From: Bigelowiella natans CCMP2755 | Lineage: Eukaryota; Cercozoa; Chlorarachniophyceae | Length of the DNA stretch: 39,012 nucleotides | Direction of reading: 5' to 3' | Assembly: GCA_000320545.1 (NCBI GenBank) | Contig: ADNK01003287.1 | Coordinates: 1-39,012, forward strand | Part shown: positions 1-11,103 of the stretch, in pieces | Layout of the letters: each line of letters begins with the position of its first letter | Numbering within the stretch: the first letter of the stretch is position 1 | Notes under the pieces: generated by a model | Databases searched by the model: none | Told to the model about the DNA's origin: nothing | The model's input: the letters and a program-made list of their open reading frames with translations, nothing else | Position numbers and translations under genes: made by a program

Positions 1-30
1 AATGTTCAACAAGGAACTATCGGTATTTAC

Positions 31-37
<7 letters not shown>

Positions 38-69
<32 letters not shown>

Positions 70-321
70 TAATTTTCATAAATTTGTCCTTCTTTGTTCT
101 TTTGAATGTGATTAGAACCCATCTTGCATTGATCTTTCCCTGATCATCTCTTCCTCTTATCGAGCAACAACGAAGGCCCACACAGAAGGGGTATTTATTA
201 TGTTTATTGCACAGGAGCTTGTTAAGGAGGATAATGATGATTATGATGATGATGGTGATAATAATGATGATGATCTGCATATATAGTAGTACTATGCTGT
301 ACCCCTCACCACCATCATCAC

Positions 322-352
<31 letters not shown>

Positions 353-559
353 GACTAATGATTCAATTGTGCTGCTGCGACAACAAAAACAACAACAGTG
401 ATATCGGCGAAATGGGAGGGAGATTAGCATCTGAAATAGTTGAATTCATTGTGGAGAACTGCCCTCTTGGATTCAAGTACGTTAGTAGTAAGAGGAGGAG
501 GAACAACACATTATTTGTTACTGTTTTGTTGTCGTTGTCCAAACAGCGACGACTACATA

Positions 560-598
<39 letters not shown>

Positions 599-1035
599 GG
601 AAAGGAAGAGGAGGAGGAGGAGGAGGAGGAGGAGGGAGAATAAGAGAGCATGATGATCTTGAGAAGAATGACGATGATGTTTGATGAACAATACGCTGCT
701 TGCTGTTGAAGCCGTTGTTGTAGTGTGTGGTTGATTCCGTACATTGTTCTTAAGTAGTAGTAGTAGTAGTAATAGTAACCCTAATACCATTTCTTCCTCT
801 TCCCCTTCCTCCTTTGTTCCCTTTCTAATTCTTTCATCTTCTTCTTTTTCTTCTCAATGTTCACTGACTTGAGTAGGAAGCTTAGCATTGTAGCGCACTC
901 ACTAGGAGGCCTAATAGCTCGAGCTGCATTAGCAAAGTAATGACAAGAAGAAAAAGGAAAAAATCTTGATGATCATTATCATGCTCTCTATTCCTCTTTA
1001 CTACTACTATTACTACGAACATTACTACTACTACT

Positions 1036-1070
<35 letters not shown>

Positions 1071-1113
1071 CACTAATGATGAGTAATGAATAATGATAGT
1101 CCTCATTAAATGT

Positions 1114-1155
<42 letters not shown>

Positions 1156-1652
1156 ACTTACTTATCAATGATGATTGATCAGGAAGGAGATGGAACCGTA
1201 CCTATCCCGACTACACACCTTCATGTCCTTGGCATCTCCTCACTGCGGGTGGGTAGGTTGGTTGCTGTCGTGTGCGTGTGCGTGTGCGTGTATGTTAGCG
1301 AGTACTATGTGTGTTGGGTAGAGTTAAATGCCGATAATAATACATTATCGATCTTCCTCACTCGCTGTACTAGTGTTGTTTTATATGTTTGATTCGTTTG
1401 TTTGTGTGTTGTTGTTGTTGTTGTTGTTATTGTTGTTGCCCCTCCTTGGATCTTTACCGGTGGTAACTTGTTTTCTCTCTCTCCCTCTCCCTCTTCTAAC
1501 TTAATGATCACAGATACATGTACAGTAAAAATACGGTATTAGAGACCGGAATATGGGTTTTAAAGAAATGGAGCAAGAGTCTTTGCCTCACGCAGCTTAG
1601 CATGACTGATGATCCCAATCCTGAGAAGTGTTTCGTCTACAAATTGAGGTAC

Positions 1653-1688
<36 letters not shown>

Positions 1689-1981
1689 AAGTAGTTTCAA
1701 CAAGCGCCTCTTTCAATGTAGTAGTAGTAGTGTTGTTTGTTTTTATTTCCTTCCATGAGTGGATTGTAGTATTATTATTATTATTAGTAGTAGTAGTAGT
1801 AGTAGGGCAAACCATCATCATCATCACCATCATCATCATCACCAACAGCAGCAATTTGATCATCATCACCATCATCATCATGATTATATAGTAAGCAGAG
1901 AGGTCTGGAACACTTCCAAAATTGTCTTCTTCTGGTACGTTGTGCTTGTTGCTGCTGCTATCGCTATTATGGGGGATGATG

Positions 1982-2026
<45 letters not shown>

Positions 2027-2626
2027 AAATAGAGCCAGGGAGTGAGAAAACCATGATTATCATGATGATGAATCCATTATCTTTTACTGTTGTTCTTTTT
2101 TTTCATGATCATCGTGTTCTTCTTGTTCGTCTTAGGCGTCTCAACAAGATTATTATTCCCCTTTCCACTCCTCTCGAATCGAGTTACATCATGATGCGCT
2201 GAGATCGCAGAAACATGGCAAGGTAAACAACAACGAACAAGAACAAGAACAAGATGAAGAATAGAAACGACGATACACACATACGTCGTTCAAATAATAT
2301 CCTCTGTTTGAGGTACTTTATGCGAGGATTGTGATTAAAGATATGCACATGATGTTACATACTGGCAGATCTACACTTCTATGGTGCAGAATTTATTGAA
2401 ACCTCTCAAACGGCCGATTAGACGATACAATGTATCTTTCGTCAACAAGAAAACAAATCTGGACAGGTATTATTAACGATGCATGGGAGGGAGGGGGGGG
2501 ATTTCTAATGTGGATTTTTCGATTGATCGATGATGATGATGATGATTGTGATGGTGAGTGTTCTCGTCCACGGTGAATTGCAAACATACTTAGAGTTGGC
2601 GAGTCATTTTTTTTAAAACAGAGCTT

Positions 2627-2682
<56 letters not shown>
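38..2682. repeat. Microsatellite-packed introns of the FAM135-like gene
   Basis: The introns here are largely simple repeats. They include (TA)n near 38-67, (ATC)n 310-353, (GAT)n 559-598 followed by (GGA)n to 636, (TAG)n 751-771 and 1035-1070, (GT)n 1118-1152, (TTG)n 1408-1430, (TAG)n 1651-1690 and 1785-1805, (CAT)n 1812-1882, (GA)n 1985-2022 and (CT)n/(GT)n 2631-2682. They yield spurious Ile, Ser, Val and His homopolymer ORFs on both strands. No coding or mobile signature is visible in them. Confidence 0.9.
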
Positions 2683-2783
2683 TTACGATCAGTATCATCG
2701 GCCGAACAGCTCACATCTTATTTCTCGATAACCACTTATATATGGTGATGGTGTGCCATGTCTACAAAAGCTTGTTTGAATAA
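116..2783 (+). CDS. FAM135 / DUF676-family serine hydrolase (3' part)
   Basis: The spliced product matches the C-terminal alpha/beta-hydrolase domain of FAM135-type (DUF676) proteins, putative lipases/esterases. Exons are about 116-190 (uncertain), 399-477, 877-936, 1183-1248, 1514-1648, 1896-1934, 2136-2222, 2369-2466 and 2693-2783. In order they encode MGGRLASEIVEFI, the nucleophile elbow LSIVAHSLGGLIAR (GxSxG-type serine), YLSRLHTFMSLASPHCG, a W-rich helix, a segment with SQQDYYSPFHSSRIE that should hold the catalytic Asp, and a C-terminal IIGRTAHILFLDN segment. Phases agree from exon 399 onward. The join of the first putative exon does not resolve to a standard donor, and the N-terminal part lies outside the window. 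Introns carry long microsatellites. The next gene is convergent, across island 1. The family call is firm; the substrate is unknown. Confidence 0.82.
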
Positions 2784-2939
2784 AATTAGCCAGAAGAGTA
2801 GTAGGAGGATGGGGAGAACTTCGAAATCACAATCATCAAATTCGACGTGTACCTCCAACCTCCGCAAATAATATTGATCATCTCTAAGATATTATTTCCT
2901 TATCTAGTTATAATTATTATACGATACTTCCTACTTTAA
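2784..2939. other. 3' flank of the FAM135-like gene
   Basis: AT-rich non-coding sequence between the FAM135 stop codon and the start of the CTAG-rich island. It presumably holds the 3' UTR and poly(A) site. No feature is recognised. Confidence 0.5.
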
Positions 2940-4090
2940 ATGTGCATGCATGTTTTCCGGGTGTTTACAATGCTGCAACACAAATGGAACTATGCATACA
3001 TCTAGACATTGCAATGAAAATGCCGCGATCAATATATCAAAGCGAGCCCAAGCTAGCAAGGCTAGTGTAAGCTGACTGCGGGCGAGGTGTGTACATGAGT
3101 CTCATTAAAATGAAAACATAAATCGAATGCAGCCAGAGGATGTCTTATAGATATCCAGTTTCTTCCGGTTTTGAGGACAAGCGTAGGCATATGCACACAC
3201 GTACGGAAGGGCAAGCATGTCTAGAGGCGCATGATGCATGGCTAGACTAGATGGCATGCTAGCATGCATGATCTAGTCCTGCCGACGCGCGGCAAGCAAG
3301 CTCTCTAGCTCTCTATCGCTCTAGCAGATATTAGAAGCAAGACGACGGGCATACGCACACGTTGCATCTAGCTAGCTAGCTAGGAGAGACGCCACAATCA
3401 ATCATAGTGGCATGCTGCTAGCATGCATGATGTCCGCTCTAGCGCTGCTGTCTGTTAGCTGTTTGACTGTGCTTGAATGATGTGATGGCTTTGTTCTGCT
3501 GTTGGTACGCATTGCACAGCAGCTTCAGCTGACTGGCATTTTTGTGCCAAGTAGCTAGCAATAAGAGCTGATAATTGCAACATGGCTAGATGGCGGCGTC
3601 AGCAATCGCTCGCGCACCTGCGCTGACGACAGGAATCTTGCATCGCATGCGCAACAGGCGTTATGATGAGCAATCATCACATCTGCTAGATGTCCGGGAT
3701 GCATGTCAGCCACATCTAGCTAGCTAGCTAGTTAGGTGTGTTGCCGCTGCTTTGCACAGCTACATTGCATTCGTCTCATGTGTTGCCTAATCTAGTAACA
3801 ATTGCGACGCAATGGCACGCATTCAGTGTGCACATGCACGTGTCTAGCTAGCTAGAGCTAGATGTCTGCGCAGGTATGAAAGCACATTGCATGTAATTGA
3901 ACGAATTTGATTTATTCATCACATTCACATTGCATGCAATGCGAGCATGCAAAGTCGCATCGCAATCGTACATCGTGAATGAAAATACGATGATGTGCCA
4001 TTGAATGCTAGAATGCGCGTGTAGATTGAAGAAACGGCTATGACAAACCTTGTGGTCATTGTCCAGACGTTGTGCACAAAAAGTGATCTA
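2940..4090. other. CTAG/GCATGC-rich island 1, convergent gap
   Basis: About 1.15 kb with a composition unlike the flanking genes. It is dense in self-complementary words: runs of CTAG/AGCT such as the one near 3366-3381 and again near 3716-3731 and 3844-3857, GCATGC/CATGCATG words, TCTAGA, and GCGC/CGCG steps. No ORF, splice pattern, terminal repeats or target-site duplication could be made out. It fills the gap between the 3' ends of FAM135 (+) and TFIIE alpha (-). Its right edge is within about 10 bp of the TFIIE alpha stop codon. The same class recurs at 10050-12060, 19340-19640, 28510-29450 and 38166-38846. Confidence 0.75.
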
Positions 4091-4098
4091 GTGCTAGC

Positions 4099-5065
4099 TC
4101 AGAACAGGTCGGAAAACAAGCCTTTGAACGAATCCTTCTCACCCACAATGTGCAATTTATCAACCCCTCCATTATCGGCAGCACGGAATTCACGTTGCAT
4201 TGTTCTCAAGGACATTTCCTTGTACTCAGTTTTAAGTTGCTCACATTGACTGTCGAAATACTCTTCGTACAGTTTCAACTCTCTATCTCGTTTTTCCTGC
4301 AGCTCTCTCAGTCTTTGTTCCGTTAACTCCTCCATACTTTCATTCCTTTCGCCTACATTTGTGTCCAAACAATAATGTGACATGAGCAACTTAATAACAT
4401 TGCACTTTTAGTTTTCAAACATTATGCGAAAAAAGACGAGCAGATATTTTTTCGGAAACAGGACGAAAATGCTATTCTGTGGTGCTGCTTCATACAAATA
4501 ACCCAAATGATGATTTCTTTTCATTGACTCGGCTCGATTGCATCTGCTATAATTGCGAAGAATTACAACCTTTGATAGCTCCAATCCTCGCTTCTTTTGC
4601 TTTAGCTGCTTGGTCCGCGGTCATCCGCATTGAAAGCTCTCTGTATCTGTATTAAGAGCAGAAACACAACCGAGAATAAGTACTGAATCCTACTGGCTGG
4701 GATATGCTTTGTATGGTTAATAGTTCATCTTGTTTGTTTGGAAAAAGTAGTCCTGCTGCTGTATTCGTTACTATTACTACTACCTTTGATCTATCTTAGG
4801 CCCAGCAGCAGCTTTTCTGTCTATTGAAAGATGAGAATCTACTTCATCATTCAAAAGTTCATCTACCTCACGTACCTAAAGCAACACAACGGAACAACAG
4901 GGAAAACAACCAAATAAATCATGGTGCTATAAGAGATAGTATGCTAATACATGTATTATCAATCAAATCATACCATTTCTTCGATAGGCTTTATCTGTAG
5001 CTCAAATCTGGGAATATAGATGATATAGGTGTTGAGGTTGCATTCTTTCATATCCTTCCCCCATT

Positions 5066-5116
<51 letters not shown>

Positions 5117-5118
5117 TA

Positions 5119-5162
<44 letters not shown>

Positions 5163-6637
5163 GCTTACAAATGAAGTACTATCTAATGTTATATAGCCAT
5201 CACAGTAAATGATCAGCAGATGCCGTAAAAACTTCTTTTCTGTGTTAGGAATCTTGTGTCTCTCTATTTAATAAGAACCTTTTCTTCTTTTCCTCCAACT
5301 TCTGACGTGCTAAAGCATCGAATTCATTGACTCTAACGAGTTTTATGCCGAGAGCGCCATCAGGAGTAATTTTATCCAAACACGTGGTGTTGAAGCAAGG
5401 ACATCGAAAGAGTCCATCATGTCCCCTTGTCAGCCAGAGGTTCGTGGCGTATATTGTGCCCCTATATATGCATACGTGGTGGTTCAAACCAAAGTATACT
5501 ACCTCAATATTACTGTTACTCCCAGACACTACTACAAGAACTTAATTCACAACGACGACTATGACTACACTTTGATGCCATTAATCGTCACCGTCAATGA
5601 TCGAGAATGTGTGACTAATACTATACTTCTACTTCTACCGAAACTACTCTACTAACAGGGAGGTACAGAGACAATCGTTAACAGAATATTGTACGTGTGT
5701 ACGTGTCAATGTTTTATCTGCCTCTTCCGAGGGTAGATCATTACTTTTTCTCACAATTTGGATTAGGACATTGATATTCTGAAGCCCTGACTGTGCTAAC
5801 ACTCAGCATTTCTCTCATCTTGAATATTCGGAACATCAGCACGTAAACCAGATTCCGAAAATCAAACTTGTAGACCGTTTGGGCCCTCCTACTGCTTCTT
5901 TGCATTGTATCTGATATTTACGACGACTATTAGTGAGATGATGATTATGGATACTGCCTTTTGTCAAGGTGCTGGGTACTGTACACGTACTTCGATACAC
6001 AACTTTTTGTTGGTAAGACAGCTTGTTGTAGTCTCGGCCGTCATCAAGTTCCATGTCTTCTTCTAGGTTTCTGATGATGTAGGTGGGAACAACAGATGGA
6101 TGATTAGCAAAGCCTCTAAGAATTCAAGTAATTATTTTTATGAGGAGGATCAGCCAATGTGCTCTCTGCTCCTCAATATTTTATCTCATCTGCGCTTACT
6201 TTGCCTCCTGCTTGATTATTTTGTCTCTAAGGAGGTCTGAAAGCAGATAGCTTTGCACAACCTAATTCGTAAATTGAGAACAAGTTTACACAATTGCTGC
6301 ATGAAATGGAAGTTGCGCCCACCTTTTGGGGCAATTTGAGCTTCGCCGCAAGTTCCTCACCGGTGCAGCTGGAAGAGAGTTAATAATATATGAAAAAGAA
6401 CGTGTTTGCTATCCACTTTTATCGGATTAGACAAGTACCCATTCTTTCCAAAAGCAATGAGATTATTGGCCACAATCATGTGCTTTGGCTCATAGAAGCA
6501 GTACAGCACCCTTTCAACTAGAAGAATTTTTTTTTGATCGATCTCTGAAGTCAGAGCATATTTTCAAACCTTTAGTTTTATGATCAACGTGTAGAAGCGA
6601 AATCGGAAACTGACAAGTTACCTCCCACCCCAGACAT
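4099..6637 (-). CDS. Transcription initiation factor TFIIE alpha subunit
   Basis: A large TFIIE subunit that acts in RNA polymerase II pre-initiation complexes, where the family recruits and regulates TFIIH. Twelve exons (5' to 3': 6622-6637, 6439-6517, 6323-6368, 6200-6261, 5991-6115, 5893-5926, 5745-5813, 5279-5461, 4974-5007, 4784-4875, 4570-4646, 4099-4352) are all phase-consistent and give about 356 residues. The N-terminal winged helix reads VERVLYCFYEP and then GEELAAKLKLPQKVV. A zinc ribbon follows, with QCPNPNC and GLFRCPCFNTTC as cysteine pairs, then FELQIKPIEEMV, which matches the family's FNEQIEPI segment, and a charged coiled-coil C-terminus rich in Glu, Lys and Arg. The first coding exon is only 16 nt, and the start rests on phase and the winged-helix fit. 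The gene is divergent from the R3H gene 151 bp away. Confidence 0.85.
5008..5278 (-). repeat. Intron with (CA)n and (TA)n microsatellites
   Basis: An intron of TFIIE alpha containing a CA/TG run at about 5068-5114 directly followed by a TA run at about 5127-5158. The other introns of this gene are short and repeat-poor. Confidence 0.85.
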
Positions 6638-6788
6638 CGTCCTCCTCCCTCCCGAGCGGGTGAGGAGAGATGGATGCGTAATGACAGTCGTACGAGCAAA
6701 TAATCTGTGATGCGAGTACATGTCGCACAATAAAAATACGCTAATTGTCGTACAATTTAAATAGGCTTTTGTCGTCAATAATAATACG
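6638..6788. promoter_or_regulatory. Divergent promoter, TFIIE alpha / R3H gene
   Basis: A 151-bp gap between two outward-pointing start codons (6637 on - and 6789 on +). It must hold both promoters and 5' UTRs. The words GTCGTAC (6689-6695) and TTGTCGTACAA (6746-6756) recur, and the gap is otherwise AT-rich. No TATA box can be assigned with confidence. Confidence 0.6.
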
Positions 6789-8485
6789 ATGCTGTCGGAT
6801 CACGAGGAGCATTTTCCGGCAATTCCCAGAAAGTTCTTGGAAGGTATGACAGTCTTTAGTAAACTTGTTTACGTCATGGCTAATATATTGTCGCAAGCAG
6901 GTTTTCAATTGCTTAATAAGCTCAATCTAGACCGGAAAAGTCCCTAATCACTCGTTTGTATTCCCAAACCAAAATTTAAGTGCTCCTTTGCATCCATAAA
7001 TAATCTTGTGGTATAGTACTATTGTGCAGTAGTTTGCTCGATATAGTTGTCGTATCCTAATTTTCACCCTCATAATCGAATTGTAAACAATAGTGGTATG
7101 TCTACCACGGTTTTCTTTTCATCCTAACTTTGCGGATATGTGTCGGGAAGTACCGGTTTACAGATTGATTTTGAATTTAGATTATGTCGTAGTGCAGTTT
7201 CATAGGATATTTCAATTCTTTTAGTAGATACATTTGTACATCCCTAGTTTCAACAACTCTTCTCTGTGCAACCACACACCAGCAGCCTCACACCAAACTG
7301 TAAACGGGCTGCCATTGTCACGCCTACAAAGAAGAGAGGCCAATCAGGCTCAGGTGCGATTGAACATGTGTATATTTATAACAAGTTGGAGGGAGTAAAT
7401 AAATGTGAGAACCTCTATGGGGCTCAGTTTTGTCGTCAACATTCTGTGAGCCATCATCCAATGGTGGACTGCTGTGATTTCATTTTCGCTCGCTGGGGGA
7501 GTATAGTCTTTACCAATCCCAAGTATTGTTCATCTCAGGGATTCGATTCAACTTATTTTTGAAATTTTGGAAACCGTTCATTCTCTGTGCTGGAGATCTT
7601 TTTCGATCCTCCTCACATTACTTGTATATACTTCATGCGGATACATGACTGGATTGTCAATAACACATTCAAAGTGAAAAATGAAACGGGTAGCCAGATC
7701 CGTCTCCACGCATGTTTCCCTTACTGTTTTTTCCTTTGCGTCTTAGAATAGTCACTTTCGACGTTCAAAACCAATGGCCACCTTGGGATTCTTCGAGCGC
7801 TCCAGATTCCACAACAATGAGCAGCACCGGCGCGATTTCGCAGAGCGTCGACACCGACGGCGCATGGGAGCAAGGAAACAGAGGCGCTACCTAAACAGCA
7901 TTCTGCTCATGGGCGATAGACGTAAGCCGTTTGACATGGACATGATTATGTCATCATCCTCCTTTCATACTGCTAAAACCTCACTCGATGAATCAATTTT
8001 CATCGTACCGACACAAGCTTTTGCACTTCACATCCCAACCACTCAATAATTTTCACAGTTGCTGCTGGAGAACTGTCACAAAGTGAAGTTGAGTGCGAGG
8101 AGGAAGAGTTTCCAGGTGCTCACACGTTCCAATCGCACCATTATGAGTATTTTCAATGTGTTGTTTTGATGGATCTGGTCCCCATGCGCCCCTTCCCCCC
8201 CTCCAGACTTCAACGACTGGAAGGGATTTTTTTCATCAGCCAGTCCTGAATTTGTAAATGGAGAAAAAGGAGCAGCACTGGTGAGAGTGCAATGGGGAAG
8301 TGGATTTTTTTTTGTGAAAAAGGGGTGGGGGGACAAGGGAGAGAAAACTCGGGAAAAGTGGGAAAAATAAGGGAGGAGATAGGGTGAGAAGTAGGAAGGT
8401 ATGACTTTCTTCACAAGCGAATGGATAAGTTAGAGTTCTCCCATCAATTGTAGAGAAATAAAGCGACTGCTTACTACTACTACTG

Positions 8486-8522
<37 letters not shown>

Positions 8523-9483
8523 ATGAGCGATTACGCAGCGGCAGCCTGATGAGGAGCCATCCATCTCAATAGAAGACCCTTAATCTTACTTACTTCGGTT
8601 TTACTACCTTGATCCCAGGAATCTTATCGAACAAACTCAAAAGGCCAAGATAAAAAGGAGAAGAGCTCAGGTGGATCATATTCATGTCTCCTTTTAGCCC
8701 CCCTAATTACTACTACTACTACTACTACTATCACGAATAATGCGTGGTCGTCGTAGCTCATCGCAGCCTCCTCCTTTTGCTACACATGGTGCTGCTGCTG
8801 CTGCTACTACTACTACTACTACACAGAGGGGGACATAATTGCGATGCTGAAGAAACGATTGTCCAAGAGCACACGCCGGCTCATTGTACGATCCTGCACC
8901 GACTCCAAGTTCTTTCAAGAGTTTGAAGAGCATGTCGTAGCCTTTAAGGTGGTGATAGTATTATCATCATGTCTTGTCTTACATTATACTTGTTTTCATT
9001 TTAATTGACGAGAACGTCGAACGAAATGCAAAATGATATTTTTCAAAAAATATGTATGAAAGCTTGGGAATGAGAAGACGGAGAAACCTACAACCTTTGA
9101 AGAACCAGACAGAAGGGAAGAGGAGGATCAGGGGCACTGTAATCCACATCTCAAAGTGGGTGAGAAGAGGAGAAAGCTCATGTTCAAAGAATTCGATAGT
9201 TTCCAGCGTTTTCTCGCACACCGAATCGCCAAATTCCACGACGTGCAGTCTGAAAGTAATGATTTACATATTAACAAATACTATGGTATATGTATGCAGA
9301 GAAAGAGCGATGTTCAATGAAATTTTGACCTATAACTATTTTATTTAACTGTCTGTTACTGTCTACCCAGGCATCGCTATCATGGGATGTAAGGGAATGA
9401 AAAATCTTGAGCTTAGCCTCCCTATGTCGACAGAAGGGGAGCAGCATCACAAGTATAGAATACTTGAAGTTCTTGCAAATTAA
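6789..9483 (+). CDS. R3H-domain protein, R3HDM4-like
   Basis: The proposed exons are 6789-6843, 7286-7353, 7428-7505, 7596-7673, 7747-7921, 8059-8115, 8240-8280, 8619-8670, 8827-8948, 9075-9255 and 9371-9483, all phase-compatible, giving about 339 residues. The middle part is an Arg-rich helical segment (RHRRRMGARKQRRYLNSILL) like the N-terminal R3H-associated region of R3HDM4-type proteins. It is followed by an acidic stretch and GDIIAMLKKRLSKSTRRLIV. The C-terminal part (DSFQRFLAHRIAKFHDVQSE) fits an R3H domain, known in the family to bind single-stranded nucleic acids. The N-terminal four exons are less certain. An alternative join through an 11-nt exon at 8418-8428 is also phase-compatible. 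Molecular role unknown, probably RNA or ssDNA binding. Confidence 0.68.
8281..8618 (+). repeat. Intron with G-rich purine tract and (CTA)n
   Basis: An intron of the R3H gene. Positions about 8265-8400 are almost purely purine on the + strand, with several G3-G6 runs that could form a triplex or quadruplex. Then (CTA)n covers about 8472-8518. Related (CTA)n runs lie at 8707-8730 and 8800-8822 in the next intron. Confidence 0.7.
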
Positions 9484-10049
9484 AGGCAGCTGGAATCTAT
9501 CCATGTAATTACACATTGGATATACAAATAATGTCAAGATTGCAGGATGGCAGCTATACAGAATGATGATTAGAGCAATCTTCGGAAACAATGTGGTTTA
9601 AATAAGCTCTACATATGTATGTTCAGTAGGATTAGAAGTGTTAGAACATTGTACAACAAGATAGCAGGGTCCGATTCCATGATGATTTTAGAGTCTAGTT
9701 AACTTCTCTACACGCACGTGCATCTCTTTTTCCCTATTCAAAGGTGTGTGATGTATCAATCTAATTGTTTACACCGTTCTTTTGGGCAGCTATTTTGCGC
9801 CCAGTTCGCCCTTTCTTTATTTCCTCCGTTGTTTCAAATGCGAATTCCTTTTGAAGGAGCAAATTTACTGTCATAGTTTCTTGGAAGAAATTACAATCGA
9901 ATATGAGTTGTTACAAATACACTACATCTGCGTTGCGTAATGAAGATTGAAATGTAGTGTTATCATTATTAAAAGAATTGCTGCTTTAAACTTTGAACTA
10001 CCCTTCGAACACACACACACACACATGTATATTATATGTACATAGACGC
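9484..10049. other. 3' flank of the R3H gene
   Basis: AT-rich non-coding sequence downstream of the R3H stop codon. ORFs on the minus strand here show no splice pattern and no recognisable domain. A short (CA)n lies at 10009-10025. Confidence 0.5.
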
Positions 10050-10140
10050 GGTTGATGTGCTCTGCACGTTTGCAGCGCTAGCGCAGGATCCGTGAAAATT
10101 GGGTGCTCCCCTGGCATCAGCAGAGTGCAGCTACTGTGTC

Positions 10141-10217
10141 AGCGCATGTACAACGCACACACATACACACATGCACACACATGCACATGTACGCATGCAC
10201 GTACATGTACAATGCAT
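10141..10217. repeat. Alternating purine-pyrimidine (Z-DNA-prone) tract
   Basis: A nearly unbroken alternation of purine and pyrimidine over about 77 bp, built from CA, TG, CG and TA steps, including an 18-bp palindromic core around GTACGCATGCACGTAC. Sequence of this type can adopt left-handed DNA. No gene is associated. Confidence 0.6.
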
Positions 10218-10930
10218 GAGCTTGGCACTCAGGCATGATGCGCAAAACCACATGAAAAACAAACGCGACGTGAGGGGATCCTTGCTGCTGCTGTGGATTG
10301 ACGATTGGCTCAGGAAACGTGCTGCTGCCAGATTTGAACTTGGCAGTGCACCATGCATGCATCCGAACACGTGAAATTGTGATTGGAAAGTGGAGTTCCA
10401 GAAGGACCCTCCCTCAGTTGTCATTTGTTCATGACCTGTCATGACATCTAGACATTCATGAACAAAGCGAACCACACTGATTTCCAAGTGCATTGTGACG
10501 ATGCGACATGCCACATGCCACGCGTTTTCACGATTTTGTTTTTGTGCAATTTCCTTGAGCTGTTGAAATCTCAATGCCAGAATGGGAAACAGCTAGAGCT
10601 GCATGACGAGCTAGCTAGCTAGCTCTCATGTGCTCAGAGCTGCAGTGTCGTAGATGAGCGCGCGCATTTGGAATGCGAAGACGATGGTTTCATTGAAAGC
10701 GACACAGTGAGCTCTGCTAGAGCTTGCAAAATTCTCCCGCGTGGAGCAACCTCGCTAGTTGTTCACGTTTGGAAGCACCAAGTTTTAGCTGGCTTGCGGT
10801 AGCTGCTTAGCTTTTGTGCGCGGGACTGTGCTGTTGATGTTGGAAAGTCAACACGCAGTCCTGTGTGCGTTTGAATTCTGATGACCTGAGAACTTGCGCT
10901 GCATGCATGTGCACGTTGGGTTCCGGCGCA

Positions 10931-11103
10931 TTCGCGAAGATTCTCGAATCTTCCAGAATTCTCTCGAATTCTCTGGAAGATTCTCGAAGCTTCCGGAATG
11001 CTCTCAAAGATTCTGGAAGATTCTCGAATCTTCCGGAATGTTCTCGAAGCTTCTGGAAGATTCTCGAAGCTTCTCGAAGATTCCCGAAGTTCTGAGAACT
11101 TCC
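10931..11103. repeat. Decamer array matching tandem heat-shock elements
   Basis: Sixteen head-to-tail 10-bp units follow the pattern TTCnnGAAnn from 10931 to 11090; 13 are exact and three carry point changes in TTC or GAA (10961, 10971, 11001). An out-of-register GAA/TTC pair follows to 11103. Alternating TTC and GAA at 5-bp spacing is the consensus heat-shock element recognised by HSF trimers. The period equals about one helical turn, so all sites face the same side. Spacer bases vary among TC, CG, TG, AG, GC and CC, which argues that the TTC/GAA pattern is conserved rather than a pure recent expansion. Function is inferred only. Confidence 0.8.

Noticed and set aside
17-790. Several ORFs with Asp, His, Ser, Ile or Leu runs
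   Set aside because: Frames through (ATC)n, (GAT)n and (GGA)n microsatellites in FAM135 introns.
2940-4090. Island as a DNA transposon or LTR element
   Set aside because: No ORF for a transposase or polymerase and no terminal repeats or target-site duplication could be found by eye. The islands share composition but no obvious long alignment.
8703-8933. Minus-strand ORF of 76 codons
   Set aside because: Antisense to the R3H exon 8827-8948 and to (CTA)n repeats. The + frame has phase-consistent splice sites.
9271-9591. 106-codon minus-strand ORF
   Set aside because: Overlaps the last R3H exon antisense and has no recognisable feature.
10931-11103. Decamer array as a CRISPR array or protein-coding minisatellite
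   Set aside because: There is no repeat/spacer structure, the unit is 10 bp, and the genome is eukaryotic.
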